The position numbers and the translations under genes are program-made. DNA of 64,000 nucleotides from Eonycteris spelaea (Eukaryota; Chordata; Mammalia; Chiroptera; Pteropodidae). Shown piece after piece: positions 24,750-37,299 of this stretch. The stretch is from the NCBI GenBank assembly GCA_003508835.1, contig PUFA01000105.1, forward strand, positions 2,294,001-2,358,000. The letters run 5' to 3'. How positions within the stretch are numbered: position 1 is the stretch's first letter; the number at the start of each line of letters is the position of its first letter. Below the pieces are notes generated by a model. It was not told the origin of the DNA and ran no database searches. It saw nothing but the letters and a program-made list of their open reading frames with translations.

Positions 24750-25200
24750 TAATGCAAAACCAGTGGACGGGAATGGAAGGCTTGTATTAAAAAGGAAGGA
24801 ACAACCGAGACCATGAAGGCTTTGCAGGCTACATAGCATGACCTTGATCCTCTAAGCAGGTGACTGTCAACTCCATAGCTAATCAGAACAATAGGTAATA
24901 CTTTTTATTTCTTTTCATCATGGTATTTACTTTAAATTTTCAATTATTATTAAAGGAAACTATAAGACTTCTATATGTTTCAAAGAGAATGTGGAGAGAT
25001 AGGACAGACTCAGGAATAAGCGACCACTTCAGATTTTAAAAAGACACGTTTCAGGAACATTAGTTTGGCTACAGTAAGAAAGATGAGATTGAAATCGGGG
25101 AGACTAACTGGGGACCATGGAAAAAGTTCGTATATTAAGGGCCAAACGGCAAGGCCAGAGTAGTGGTAGTTAATGGGGGAAGAAATGAATGTGACATCTT
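24750..25200 (-). mobile_element. L2-like fragment
   Basis: Reverse-oriented L2 features such as 'accatgaaggctttgcaggct' and 'gagattgaaatcggggagactaactgggg'. Diverged. Confidence 0.5.
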
Positions 25201-25264
25201 TAGAAAGAATCGATTTTGGGTTTTGACGTTTATTTTCCTGATGAACACTACATAATGCATGTAC

Positions 25265-25705
25265 AGAAGGCAGCACATAGTAGGTATCTGTAACAGGCAG
25301 AACTGAAATGGACCCCAAAGGTACCCACCTGCTGTTCACGCCTGTGTGTATGTGGTGGTTAGCGTTGGACTTAGTGACTTGTCTGTCATGAATAGAATAC
25401 AGCAAAAAGGACGAGACATTACCAAATAGCCAGCAAGGAACTGAGACCCTCAATCCAACAACTCCCGAGAAACTAAACCCTGCCGGCAACTAGGTGAGTG
25501 AACATAAGGAGGATCCTCCCCCACCGAACATCCGCATCAGGCCACAGCCCTGCTGACTGCTTATTGTAGCCTCGAGAGATGCTGACTCAGAGGACCCAGG
25601 TAAGCTGTGGCCAAATTCCTGACCCACAAAAGCTCTGAGATAATAATGTGCTGTTTTAAGTCACTCATTTGGGGGGTAATTTATTATGCAGCAAGAGATA
25701 ACTCA
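25265..25705 (+). mobile_element. LTR-like repeat, family uncertain
   Basis: It has an LTR-like layout ending 'aattcctgacccacaaaagctctgagataataatg..ttttaagtcactcatttggggggtaatttattatgcagcaagagataactc', a known mammalian interspersed repeat with a poly(A)-signal-like AATAAT. The 159-codon ORF across it is not a gene. Confidence 0.6.
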
Positions 25706-27380
25706 ATAGATAACTGATCAAGTATCCAAAAATATCTGTTGCTGAATTAATACATAATAAATAAGTACTAACCATAATCAGTTATATAGAAAACACCTAA
25801 ATTCCTCTTAAAAATCATCAGTGATAAGAAATTTCTTTAGAAACTGGCAAGTCTTCCAAGATAATCTTTTAACCTTGAATTTACCAACAAGCTATTAGTA
25901 TTTCTGAGGATACTGAATTGGCCTTTTTCTGAGAAAAATCTACTATTTTATAGGAAGGGGGGCGGGTTCAAGCCTCATCATTAGTTTGAAAACTATCAGT
26001 GTGTATATTTAGCTGGTATCTGACATTGGTTCCTAGAATCTTTGATGAATATGCTGTGATAGTTACAAAAATGACCCCTCCACATACGTATGATCTGGTG
26101 GAGGAGGGGCTCTGTAGTTGATGTTTACAACTTCTCCTTCCATTTCTAATGCCATGATTTTTTTTGCCCACAACCAGGACTTCAGCTTCTTCCTAACTGA
26201 CAGGGTGGCCAAACCTTCATGCCCAAAGGTCTGAATCCTGTATCCTGCTCTAGACTCTAGTTTTCCATTAACTTTTACAAATAGCTGTGGAAATATGAAG
26301 AGGCACCCCAGAGAATCCCTGAGGTGCCAGGAGTGTCCTCACTGTCCCCATTTTATACGACATGATCAATTCCCGGCCTTAACAAACGTAAAATCCAGAA
26401 TTTCTCTCCTTTTATGTGTGTCAGTGTGTGTTACAATGATGAACATTGTGATTAAGATAACGATGCTAAGATACTACACATATTAGGCCAAGTAAGAATA
26501 TGAGCTAATTATTAATACAGTATACCTAAAAGAAAAAAAAAAGTAAAAAAGTAGAAATGGAGTTCATCTCAGTAAATTAACACAAATTATATCATTTATA
26601 GAAACTGGTTACTAGTTAGCTTAATCATTGCACAGCTTAGTTACGTATCGTAAACATAATATTTTATCGTACGTTTCATTTGACCGGAATATTAAACTGT
26701 ACAAGTATGTTCACACCTCATAGTCTGGGTTTATCCAATAAAACCATTAGCATATAATATTAGCAAAATGTAGAGGAGCACGTCGTCAATCCACATGTTA
26801 ATCAATGGAAAACTAATAATATAGGTGACAGATCCCAGCTACAATTAAAATTCTAGTTTGTTTCACCCATGGCTGTTTGATAGTCATGCCAAATTTCCTT
26901 TACCTGTATGTGTATTCCCACCTGAAAAATGGGAAGTGTTGCCACAATTCCTTTTTCAATTTGCAATTTTTTAGGCGAGTCAAGACAGTGTTTCTTCATT
27001 AAAACTTTTAGACACAGATCGTATGATGAAGTTGATAATGATCTGCTAACGACATTCAACTCAATAAAAGGACAGGGAGAGATTCTAACACTGCTTCCAC
27101 AGGGGAAAAAAATACCTACGCTCACTTAATCCCGTTCTGTTGGTTATTTTTAAATTTGCCAACAGCGATTTTAAAGATCGTTTCGTTTCCAATTAGATTA
27201 GAAGAGCACAGATATACACGAAAACAAGTGGATAGTCATTTAGGTGGTCCCAAAGGCGTTAGCTTTCTTTCTTTGCAAATTTTACAGTTAAGCAAAGATT
27301 TGCATTTCGCATCACAGAAACTGCCTGCCAAACTACCTGTGGATATCTAACTCAGTAAAAAGTTAAAGCGACAGTTTTTT
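25706..27380. other. Unassigned A/T-rich stretch
   Basis: No gene or clear repeat was seen. 26500-26830 is rich in TAAT/ATTA motifs. Confidence 0.4.
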
Positions 27381-27381
27381 G

Positions 27382-27382
<1 letters not shown>

Positions 27383-27413
<31 letters not shown>
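27383..27413. repeat. (GT)n microsatellite
   Basis: About 15 GT units. Confidence 0.97.
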
Positions 27414-27417
<4 letters not shown>

Positions 27418-27699
27418 CCGGATGCTGACACAACAGAGAGTTATCTGGTTCTCTAGAACTCTCTAATCTAAGTAGCAGCCTCAGTCCTATCTGGCTTGTT
27501 CTTTGACTTGCAAACTGCTGATATCTAATTAGCACAAGATAAGAGGTCTTATTGTGAACCATAAAAATATATTTTAAGGGTGTATAAACCCCTATGGGTT
27601 GTCTCCATTTTAGGTGACCGTAATATCTTTGGACGCTCCTTTCTCACCATTATGAGTTTCACAACAAGGTAGCACTGTCAGGTTTTTGTATCAATAGTC

Positions 27700-28775
27700 A
27701 TCACTACCGTCGACAAGGTAAAGAGACAACCATCAGAATGGGAAAATATATTTGCAAGCAACCGCCTCCGATAAGGACCTAATCCAAAATATAAAAAGAC
27801 TCATATGACTCAATAACGGCAAAAAAATAAATGATCCAAGCAAAATGGGCAGAAGACCTGAACAGACACTTCTCCCTAGAGAACATACAAATGGCCTACA
27901 AATATTTGAAAAGATGCTCAACATTGCTAGCTATTAGGGAAATGCAAATGGAAACCACAATGAGATACCATCTCACACCTGTTAGAATAGCTATAATCAA
28001 CAGGACAAGTAATAACAAATGCTGGAGAGGATGCAGAGAAAAAGGAACCCTCATACACTGCTGGTGGGACTGCAAATTGGTACAGCCACTATGGAAAACA
28101 GTATGGACTTTCCTCAACAAACTAAGAATTGATCTACCATATGACCCAGCAATCCCCGTACTGGGTATTTACCCCAAAGACTAGAAAACCCATATCCAAA
28201 AAGATATTTGCACACCAATGTTCTTAATAGCATTATTCACGGTGGCCAGGACATGGAAGCAACCGAAGTGTCCTATGATAGATAATTGACTGAAGAAGCT
28301 GTGGTACATGTATACAATGGAATATCACTCAGCCATAAGAAGAGAGGAAATACTGCCATTTGTGACAACATGGATGGACCTCGAGATAATCATGCTAAGC
28401 AAAATAAGCCAGACAGAAAAAGTTGAAAATCACATGATATCACTTAATGTAAGATAGAAACCTAAAAGCAACAAAAAACAGGACAAACAAACAGAGACTG
28501 ATCGTCATGGACTATAGACTAGTGGTTACCAAGGGTGGGGAGTAGGGGAGGAGGGGGAGGTAGACAGGGTAAAGGGGGTCAAAAAGAGGGGAGGGAGAGG
28601 GTGAAGTGGGTAAAGGGGATCAAATATATGGTAGTTGAAGGAAACTGAACTTTGGGTGGTAAACGCACAATAGAATATACAGATATCAAATTATAATACA
28701 CACCTGAAAGTTATATAATTGTATTAATCAATGTTACCCCATAAACTTAATTTGAAAAATAAATACGTACATTTT
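27700..28775 (+). mobile_element. 5'-truncated L1, ORF2 C-terminus and 3' UTR
   Basis: This is the best-preserved L1 in the window. A 117-codon open stretch (27831-28184) carries the ORF2 C-terminal signature ([49 protein letters not shown]). It is followed by 'ggaatatcactcagccataagaagag', a G-rich 3' UTR and 'actttgggtggtaaacgcacaatag'. It lacks ORF1, EN and RT, so it cannot move by itself. Confidence 0.93.
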
Positions 28776-28799
28776 TTATTTACGATAATTTTGACTTAT

Positions 28800-30405
28800 G
28801 ATGGGTTTATCAGGATATAACTGGGGCTTCAAAGTTGATTGGGTTTTTTTAGAACATACAACGCTTTGACAGATAAGTGTGAGATTCCATCTCCCGAAGC
28901 CTTTATGCATTCAGGAACTCGGATGCCCCTTGTTTACAAAATCTGAAGTGGGTCTCATTCACTCCTCCTTACTCCTTGGAGTCCTGAGAGAGACGGCCTG
29001 GCCAGCAGCCCGCGGGCCATGCCCTCGACCTCTGCCTCTTTCCTGAACTGGCGACTTGGCTGGACAATCAAGAAGGAAGGATTTCTCTGGTCCTTTTCCG
29101 CCAGGCCCTGGGCAGCATATCGGACCTCCACAGAGCCAGACAGACTTGAGAAGGGCGAAGAGGGGAGGGTGTCCTCAGAGGTCCTCAGGAACCCGGACGC
29201 TGCCATCACGCCTGATATCCACAACCAAACGTGTCGCAAGCCAACGACACGGCAAAAACTCCCCCGCCCCCCACTCTCCCCTCCATTTTCCAAGGTCTCC
29301 TGGTTCCTCTCCTCTTTCCAAAGTTCCTCTCTCCCATTTGCCTTTAAATTAGAAAAAAAAAATGAGAGAACAAAGAAAGAAGAAGTGAATATTTATTATG
29401 TGCCGCCCTTACCATCGAAAAAGACGGGCACTCCTCCATGCCTGCCAGAACTTCTTCTGGAAGGTGCCTGCAAGGGGCCTCGGAAGCGATGGCCATTCAC
29501 AGAGGGAAGGACGGAGGGGGCGAGGGAGGGGAGGACCATAGAGCCCGGACTCAAAGGAGGGCTGCTCAGTGGCACCCACCGTGGCTCAGGCTGCCAGGGG
29601 CCAACCCAGACGTGGAATTTCTTTCCATTTTGATGAGTGATTCATAAGTTCTCCATGGTTTCGTTCCAGATGACAAAGTGACCAATTTTCCTTACCTGGG
29701 CTCTGCGGCAGCCAAGGACACATGAGATCTCATGAGCAAAACCGAGGCACGGATGCAGACGTGGGCTGCTCCTGAAGGGGAACACTGCTCCCCCACAAAG
29801 GCCAGGGCTGCTTTATCATGGTCTGCCCCGCAGGCCGAGCAGGAGGAGACTGCATGTCTTCATCGGACGTGGCCCAGGGCCAGCCTGTCGCAAACCTCTC
29901 ATCTGCTCGTGTGAGAGGCAGGAAAAGCGAATTTGGAACAGAGTTTGGGTCTGTAATTTCAAGATATCTTTCCAAACAAACTATCGCTGTGTTTAGTATT
30001 GGCATCAGTCAGACCCTGGCAGAGATCAGAGGGCACACTCCCCCTGGCTCGGGAGGGGAGTGCGACGAGGGTGGATAGACCTGAGGCAAACGCACAAGGA
30101 TGGCACAGGACTGGGGCCAGGAACGGAAGAGCTGCCACATTGGGCCTGGGGCGAGGGAACAGACCTGGGAGGAGCCGCTCTTTGGTGAGAACCCCCTGAC
30201 TTGGAGCTACGGGGTTCGATAGGAGAACACGGCCAGCCCGCAGTGCCCGGGCAGGGAGACAGCTCGGGGCACAGACACGTCCCTCCTGACCTCCAGTTCG
30301 GATGCCTTCCATTGGTGTGACCCAGTGGCGGGTCCAAAAACAAATGAGCCCGTGGATGCAGTTCAGAACAAAGCATGCAAAATGGAGAGTGGACCTGCAA
30401 GGGTC
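28800..30405. other. Unassigned GC- and CpG-richer block
   Basis: Overlapping ORFs on both strands (up to 204 codons at 29019-29633) occur, but none gives a recognisable protein or a splice pattern, and they reflect GC-rich composition. No repeat was assigned. Confidence 0.4.
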
Positions 30406-30409
30406 AATG

Positions 30410-30655
30410 GCAAGTAGTCAGCACAGGGAGGCATCTACAGACCGAGTGATGTGTCTACGAACCAAGAAACGCCTAGGATTGCCAGCCACCTGGGAGGAGG
30501 CAAGCATGGATCCTCCCCGCAGGGGCTTCGAAGAGCCATGGCCCTGCCTATCCCTTGATTTGGGGGCTATGCCTCCGAACAACGACATGATAACTATCTA
30601 TTGTTTTAAGCCCCCCCAGCTTCGAGGTAACTTATTGTAGTAGCCCACGTACCAC
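30410..30655 (+). mobile_element. LTR-like repeat (MaLR type)
   Basis: 'ggattgccagccacctgggaggaggcaagcatggatcctcc', 'ccttgatttgggggctatgcctccgaac' and 'tattgttttaagccccccagcttcgaggtaacttattgtag' follow the 3' half of a MaLR-like LTR. Confidence 0.6.
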
Positions 30656-30934
30656 AGATGAGAGACCCTGTGCCCCCATCAACATGCAAGTGTTACCCGG
30701 CTTCAGAGAAACTGTGGCACGTGAAAAAACTACTTCCGGAAGCAATAATTTCGGAGAGATGAGTTTTCCTTTTTGATTGGAAAGGGCAGTGTCACTACTG
30801 TCACGTGTGTTCATAAATCTCATGGTGCTGTCCACTGTTGATGACCAGAACCGAGGCAATACAAGATGCTTCTGCAACGACACTGTAGATGACAGGTTTG
30901 TGATGGTCTTAGAAGCTTTTCTAAGCTTAAAACA

Positions 30935-31145
30935 ATAGTTCTCAGCCAGGGCTATTTTGCCCCCCTGGAAATCATTTGCCAAAATCTGGGGATGTTTCTG
31001 AATGTCAGAATTTGAGGGTGCTACTTGTATCCAGTACACAGCAGACGAGGATGATGCTGATCACCCTACAATGCACAGACCAGCACCCCACAACGAAGAA
31101 TGATTTATTGCAAAATGTCAAGAGTGTTGATGTGGGGGAACCCCG
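30935..31145 (+). mobile_element. hAT-Charlie-type non-autonomous DNA transposon
   Basis: 'gttctcagccagggctattttgcccccctgg', 'aaaatctggggatgtttctg', 'catcctacaatgcacag'-like sequence and 'aaaatgtcaagagtg' are the landmarks of this common element. The subfamily name is not certain. Confidence 0.8.
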
Positions 31146-31344
31146 ATGAAAGGAATATTCCAGGAACGTAAGGTGGAAGAATAATTTGTAACGGCAGAAA
31201 CAATGAGCAAACCACAGTAACCCTAATGAAGTTTACCAGAAGGCGTTTGAGGGCCCGTCTCAGACACTCGGTGGCTAGTTCTCACTCAGGACCACAGACA
31301 TAGGCTCCATGGTCCAGCTCTCGGTTGTTAATCAACAGCGTTTT

Positions 31345-31528
31345 TTAACTGCACTTCGGTATCCCCATCTGGGAAACAGGGACCAAAAATAGTATCCAGA
31401 TTTGCTAGAGAAGGTACAAGAGGAAACATTGTAGGAAATGTGCTTAACACATCCCCCGTCACACAGTAACTTATCCACCGATGCCAACTATTATTATTAA
31501 TTAATGATGATGATGATGATGATGACTG
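31345..31528 (+). repeat. MIR SINE ending in (GAT)n
   Basis: 'cggtatccccatctgggaaacaggga' and 'tgccaactattattatta' fit a MIR, and a GAT microsatellite lies at its end (31507-31525). Confidence 0.6.
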
Positions 31529-31529
31529 C

Positions 31530-32060
31530 CACCTGAGTCTCAAGACCCTACTTCGTCCCAGAATAACCCTCTCCTCTCACTTCTGAGTTGTGACATTACT
31601 TGACTGGAGGAGATCTCTGGAAAAACGAAAGGCCAACCTTAGATAAAAATTCTAAAACTAACCCAAAATCGACTTTCACAAAAAACACATCAAACTGCAA
31701 CTAAATGCAAAACGGAACTCTTATTTTTCTTGAATTGCCAAAGAGCATTACCAAGATGGATTCAGGCTTCTGGTCTTCATTTCCTCATTTTGTAAATAAG
31801 AAGAAAAATCTCTGCTCAGTATTTGTTTTTTTCTTCATTTGGCCAGAACAAGCCTGGATTTTTCACTACTCGGTTGTGTGTTTAAGAAATGTTACTATTA
31901 TTTTATGTAAATTAAGCTGGTTACAGAGTTCTGTAAACAGACTTATGTTTGTTCTAACTTATCATATGTCTTTTTAAAAAGCAGAAGACTGCTTCCCTAA
32001 ATCATGAATTTGTACAGAAAAAAAAGACATTAATTAGTGTCTGTAAGCAGAGGGTTTGTA
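31530..32060. other. Unassigned intergenic stretch
   Basis: Nothing recognisable. Confidence 0.4.
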
Positions 32061-32064
32061 TACT

Positions 32065-32270
32065 TTACCTCAAGCCGTTCTCACAAAAACCAGGCACAGG
32101 AGGTGTTTTTGGTTTTGGTTTTGGATTATGAAAGTAAGTCTCTGAGAGATCAAATAACTTGCCAGACATCACGCAGCTTTGAAGTGGCCGAGCCTGGATT
32201 TGAACCCGGAGATGTCCTATGCCAGAGCCCGTGTGCTTTGTGGGACTCTTCCCTCTCCCAGTCAGCAATC
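32065..32270 (-). repeat. MIR SINE
   Basis: 'aataacttgccagacatcacgcagctttgaagtggccgagcctggatttgaacccgga' is the reverse MIR core. Confidence 0.9.
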
Positions 32271-32834
32271 TACACTCTGGGCCCTCACTCATGATTAGAG
32301 AAGAGCAACTGAGATCATTTCAGGGTGCCCAGAAAGGTGTTTGTAGGGAACATTCCCCCACTGGGCTTCTACCTTACACCTGTGTAGTGAAAACCCTTTG
32401 AAGAGCAGTCACTTCCCTTACCAATGTCTGCCCTCTCACGGCCTTAAAAACAGTCCTGAAACATCCCACTTCTTTCCCTTGTACAAAGCTTACAACTTTT
32501 TTTTTTTTGGCCCCTTTATTTGGTTTGCTCCTAATGCTCATCCTCGTCTGTCATCCCTGCTGGTCTTAGAGGACTCTGGTTCTCTTAAGGGAGCTGCCAA
32601 AGAAACCCAGGTCGCACCCAACGAACCAGGGTGGGGAGAACGTTCAGCTTCTTCCCCTCACGACCCCTGACGGCTGCGACCTGAGCTCATGCTGTCCCAT
32701 CATTCCTTCCGGACCCTGCGTACACAGCCGAGGCCGATTTTCCTGACAGATTCGGTGACGCTTGCCCCTTCACACATTCTCTGATTCACATTTCAAAGGA
32801 TGCCAAAATCCACCGGAGGCGCCCGAGAGGTGAT
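32271..32834. other. Unassigned intergenic stretch
   Basis: Nothing recognisable beyond a T10 run near 32501. Confidence 0.4.
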
Positions 32835-32895
32835 GTGTATTGAGTACTTATGATGACTCAGGCGCTGGGCTAAGCGCTTCCTGCCTGGCGTCAGC
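32835..32895 (-). repeat. MIR fragment
   Basis: 'tattgagtacttatgatgactcaggcgctgggctaagcgcttcctgcc' is the reversed MIR tail. Confidence 0.7.
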
Positions 32896-35800
32896 CATGT
32901 GTAGTATGGAGGGAAGGGGAAGAAGAGTGAAAAAGAAACTCCCTCTGAAGTGTGACTTCCAGCAAATAGCAAGCATCAGCTATTCCCTGCTGGCAGTGAA
33001 AGCCCGCTGTGGGTTTAGGGTTGTATTTGCATCCTGCCATGTTTAGTCACTGCCTGATCAGCATCCTCTGGCTTAGCTCTGGTCGCCTAAATGATGGTCT
33101 TTAAAAGAAAGGAAGGGAAAAAAACCTCGCGAGAACAAGGCAAAGTCTGACATTCGAAAATTAGCAGAAGTTTACAGAAATGGCAATATTTGCAAGCGGA
33201 AAGGCCGTATGACCCGAACTACACAAAGAGCATTAACCCTGTGCAGAATATTTGTGGCACGGTGTCACCACAAAGCGGCTTGAGGCAGTGTGTTTTTCTC
33301 ACTTGGATACTGTTGCAAACTTGCTTTTGTCTTTGAGCAAAACAACCTACTGCAAGAAGGAAAAAAAAAAATAGGAATGTCCCTTTTAAAACTCAGGAAT
33401 ACTTTTTCCAAACAACGATACACGATTTCCCCTGATTGCCTCTTAACCGCTTTCCTGTTACCATGCACACACACAGGCATACACAGCATCGTAATCTCAC
33501 ACGTGTGGACAGCACAGTAGCTTTTCACGTTAATTTCATTTGCTCTTCAGCGTCATCTGATAAGTCAGCAGGAAAACGACTTCAAAATGCCCTGTGAGCT
33601 ATAATGGGGAGTTTTAAGACAGCTTATGTCAGCTTTCTCTAAGAACGGGACATTCTTCCTGCAAGGTTCTTAAAAAACGAAGAAGCCAGTCCGTCGAATA
33701 CAGAGCGCAGACGAAGGCAGAAGGGCCACCATCGGCCCCCCGTCCCCTCCTGTCACGTCCCTGGTTCCAGGACAGGATCCCTCAGGGTTCGGGTCCCTCC
33801 AAGCCCAGCAGATGTGATTGATGCAGAGTGAACTGCCGGCTGTAGAGACAGAACTGGAGACGGAGAGAGAGATGTAGAGATCTGGAGAGAATAAGGGAGA
33901 GCAGAAGGATATAGCAGGGCTCGGAGCATCATCCCAGTTTAACTTCGACACCAACTGCAGCATCCCTACCCCCACCTTGCTCCCTCGTGCCCTTGCCGTG
34001 CCCTTCGTTATCAGCACGGGTTTTCACTGACTTCTTTCCCCCGAAACGTCTCCATCAGCCTCAGAGGCTTCTTGACATTCCTAAGACTCACTCTGGGAGG
34101 GGCATGGCGGTGGAGGGCGTAGGTCGAGGAACTTGATTGCTTGTCTTGCTCAGGGGGTCAACACTACTGACACTACGAGTCATAATATTCCCTGTCCACA
34201 TTTTAACAGTACAAAGCGACTTCTGAGCCATGGTGCATGTTGACCAAAATATCCCAGCCTAAAGAGTTTAGTTGCCTTCCATTTCGGCCTTCCCTTACCT
34301 GCTACAGGACATTTCCTATTCGTTGACTTATGAGATCGTTAGGGAAAGAACTTGACTAAATATCGGAAAGCAACTATACCATCCTATAGTGAAAGGTGAA
34401 GAGAGAGGTTCAGAAAGGTGCCAAGCTCCCCGAGTTTCTTCTTCGACCAGTTGCAGTGGCCGCTCGGTGTTCAGAGCCTCGTCCGAGGCTCTCCCTACGC
34501 CCTGCCACACAGCCTGATCTGACATTGTCCTTCCCGATGCTTCATCAATGTGGTTGTAGCTTCTCCCGTTTGTCGACGGTGAAGGAAGCAACATAATTCT
34601 TGACGAAAGCTGCATTTCGTTCAGGGGACCCAGTTTCAGATAAGCCAGGGCAGGCTCCAGAATTAGGATTTGGGGCTCTTGGGGTCAGGATCGGGGCTGA
34701 GGTTGTCATAAGGGTTGTGGAGAAGGTCATGGAGGGTTCTAGAGAGCAGCTGCCCAGAGGAAGACCGGGACTCAGGAAGACACTTCCTGAGGGAGGGAGA
34801 AGGCAGGCAAGAGTCTACACTGCTTGACTTTAGCTGCTTTCCTGGTGATCCAGAGAGGGCCGGAGATAGAGGGAGAGAATGCATAGGAAGATAGAAAAGG
34901 CAGACGAGAAGAAAAGATGTCAGGTAAAAGGAGGTTATGGAAGCTCGTGACAGATAGAATGTATTTGAGAGACAGTTGATCAGGAAAACAGAGAAGTAGA
35001 AATGCAAGCGAAATGGGCACCATGATCATGCTGCAAAAACTAAAAAATAATGACACTGGGTTTGAAAGTGAATCCTAAATGGGGGGAGGGAAGACTTTCT
35101 ACTTTTCTATTTTGGTGGTTGTTGCTGTTTACATACAATCCCAAAGAATCCGTCAACACATACTAGCCAATCACGTTAAGTAGGCCACGTACCCCTTCTG
35201 TGGATGGATCATTTGGAACCGTTAAAGAGAATTCAGAGCGTCCTGCTCTGATCGCCAGGGGCGTGTTCTCACTCCTGCGTGGGAGTCACAGGAAGAAGCG
35301 ACACCGCGGCCAAGTCTGTGCGAGCAGGAGCCTGCAAAGGCTCGGCCGAAAACCCAGCATCTAATCCTGCCTTTCGCAGCTGCCTGTCCGCTCAGCGTGT
35401 TTGTCGGTGCCTCCCGTGGGCTGACGAAGCGCACTTGTGGCGGTCTGGACCTTGAGGTGTGCCCTTAAAGCTGGCACGTTCTCCTTTAATTACATACACG
35501 CAGACTTGGCTTGGAAACAGCTCTGTGTGTTTAATGCACAACGAAATATATTTTAGGGTTAAGGCGAAAAATGCTGCACTACCTACTAGCTTGAAGCTTC
35601 CCTATCCAGACCCCAAATCCCACAACAGTGGTTCCTGAAGCCAGATAAGCCATAGCAACAAATTTATGAGGCCCTGGTGAGACTCAAGGCTGTTTTCTCA
35701 CCATCTTGCTCTTCAAATTCGAGGTTTAAAATAAACACAGGAGAAAGGCTGCAGTCAAAGTTCCGTAGCAAAGGGGAGCTGCAGGCAAATGACTATGGAC

Positions 35801-36595
35801 AGCAGCTTTCAGATGGTTTCATTGTAGGGGCAAGGAGTGGAAGTGAGCCTGGTAGTGTCAGGGCTGATTTTTCAGGCATTTCTAGAATAAATATTAGTGT
35901 CAATATGGGTAAGAAGAAACAGCACGTTTAGCCAAGAGTTCAGTGGAAAATTGTAAGTCATCTAATCAGGACAAGAAGAAGAATGCCTTATTATGATATT
36001 CAAACTCGTGAAACCTGACTAACTCAACCACTGATTCAACTACTCAAAAAAAAATCATGTCGTTTTTGGTTTTCATATTTCGTACATGTGTTATATATAT
36101 TGTTTTTCTGGTCGCCAACGGTGATTTCTTAGTGATTCATTAAGTATCTTATTTATTAGTCAGTTTTCTTAGGTCTATCAATAGGATTTCAGCCAGATCA
36201 ATCTTAAAACACAGAACCAGTAACAATTTAATTCTGAAAAATGACCTAGACAATAAAGACAAGAAAAAGACCACATTTCTCCCGGTTTTGCAGCAATCGC
36301 TGTTGGTAAATTTTTAAGTGTTTATAAAGCTAAAAGGGAGGGTTATATATGCTTATTTCATCAATCGGTGATTTCCACTCATTACGTTTTCTAAATATGT
36401 CAGATTTCTTGCTGTTGATCGGATTTTACCTAGAGTCTAGTGTGGGAACATCTTTGTTCCAGTGTACCTTGCTCACCTGTCACTATGTGCCCTCTCCTCT
36501 CTCAGCATTCACTCTTTCAATAAATACCAGTGGGTAGATATTCCCACCCAATTGCCCCAAACTTCTGGGCAAAGTCCCTCCATCTTCTATCCTTT
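32896..36595. other. Unassigned intergenic stretch with CpG-rich patch at 35225-35455
   Basis: No gene or RNA was seen. 34590-35000 is purine-rich and may be decayed L2. 35225-35455 keeps many CpG. Short overlapping ORFs have no recognisable content. Confidence 0.4.
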
Positions 36596-36599
36596 GTTT

Positions 36600-36905
36600 T
36601 CATCAGTAAGTGATTGACATATAACATTATATCCTTTGCATGTATACAATATAATGATTCGATATTTGTATATATTGTGAAATGATCACCACCATAAGTC
36701 TAGGTAATGGCTGTCATCATACATAGCTACAACTTTTTTCCCTCGGATGAGAACTTTCAGATCTACTGTCTTAGCCGTTTCAACGGCCCCATACAGTATT
36801 GTTAACGACAGCCACATGCTGCGCGTCACCTTCCCAGGACTTATTTGTTTTACACCTGAAAGTTTGTACCCTCCACCTTCTACCCCTGTCATTTCCCCCA
36901 GACAC
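36600..36905 (-). mobile_element. L1 3' UTR fragment
   Basis: 'aatgattcgatatttgtatatattgtgaaatgatcaccaccataagtctag' and 'cccaggacttatttgttttacacctgaaagtttgtaccc' are reverse L1 3' UTR landmarks. Confidence 0.9.
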
Positions 36906-37255
36906 ATAGGTCAACATTTCAGAAACACCAGCTTTTCACAATGCAGGTTGGACAAATACCCTCACAATTCTTGACACATAAATTCATTATGGTTTTCTCG
37001 CTCTCCTTGTATCATTCTGGCATTAAGATTAAACAGCTGCTGGTTAAACACAGCGTGAGTAGAAAAATGTGAATATTTATTTTAAATAGTTTTTGAGTTA
37101 TTCAAATACTACCACAGCTGATACTAAAGTGAATACCGAAGAATACCTTTTTGCACGAGGTCCCTAGTTGTCTTTGCTTTCCGCTGAATGCCATCAGCAG
37201 ACTCAAGTTAACGGCAGGTACCTAGAAGATCATGATATAACATAGGTCGAAATGT
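36906..37255. other. Unassigned intergenic stretch
   Basis: Nothing recognisable. Confidence 0.4.
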
Positions 37256-37299
37256 TATATGTGTGTGTGTGTGCGTGCGTGTGTGCACATATGTATATA
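37256..37299. repeat. 44-nt perfect alternating purine-pyrimidine tract
   Basis: GT, CG and AT steps alternate without a break; a (GT)n-derived, Z-DNA-prone tract. Confidence 0.85.

Noticed and set aside
25010..25489. 159-codon minus-strand ORF
   Set aside because: Spans the border of an L2-like fragment and an LTR-like repeat.
27831..28184. 117-codon ORF as a host gene
   Set aside because: It is the C-terminal remnant of L1 ORF2 in a 5'-truncated copy.
29019..29633. 204-codon plus-strand ORF
   Set aside because: GC-rich composition leaves frames open on both strands; no recognisable domain, splice sites or upstream promoter signs.
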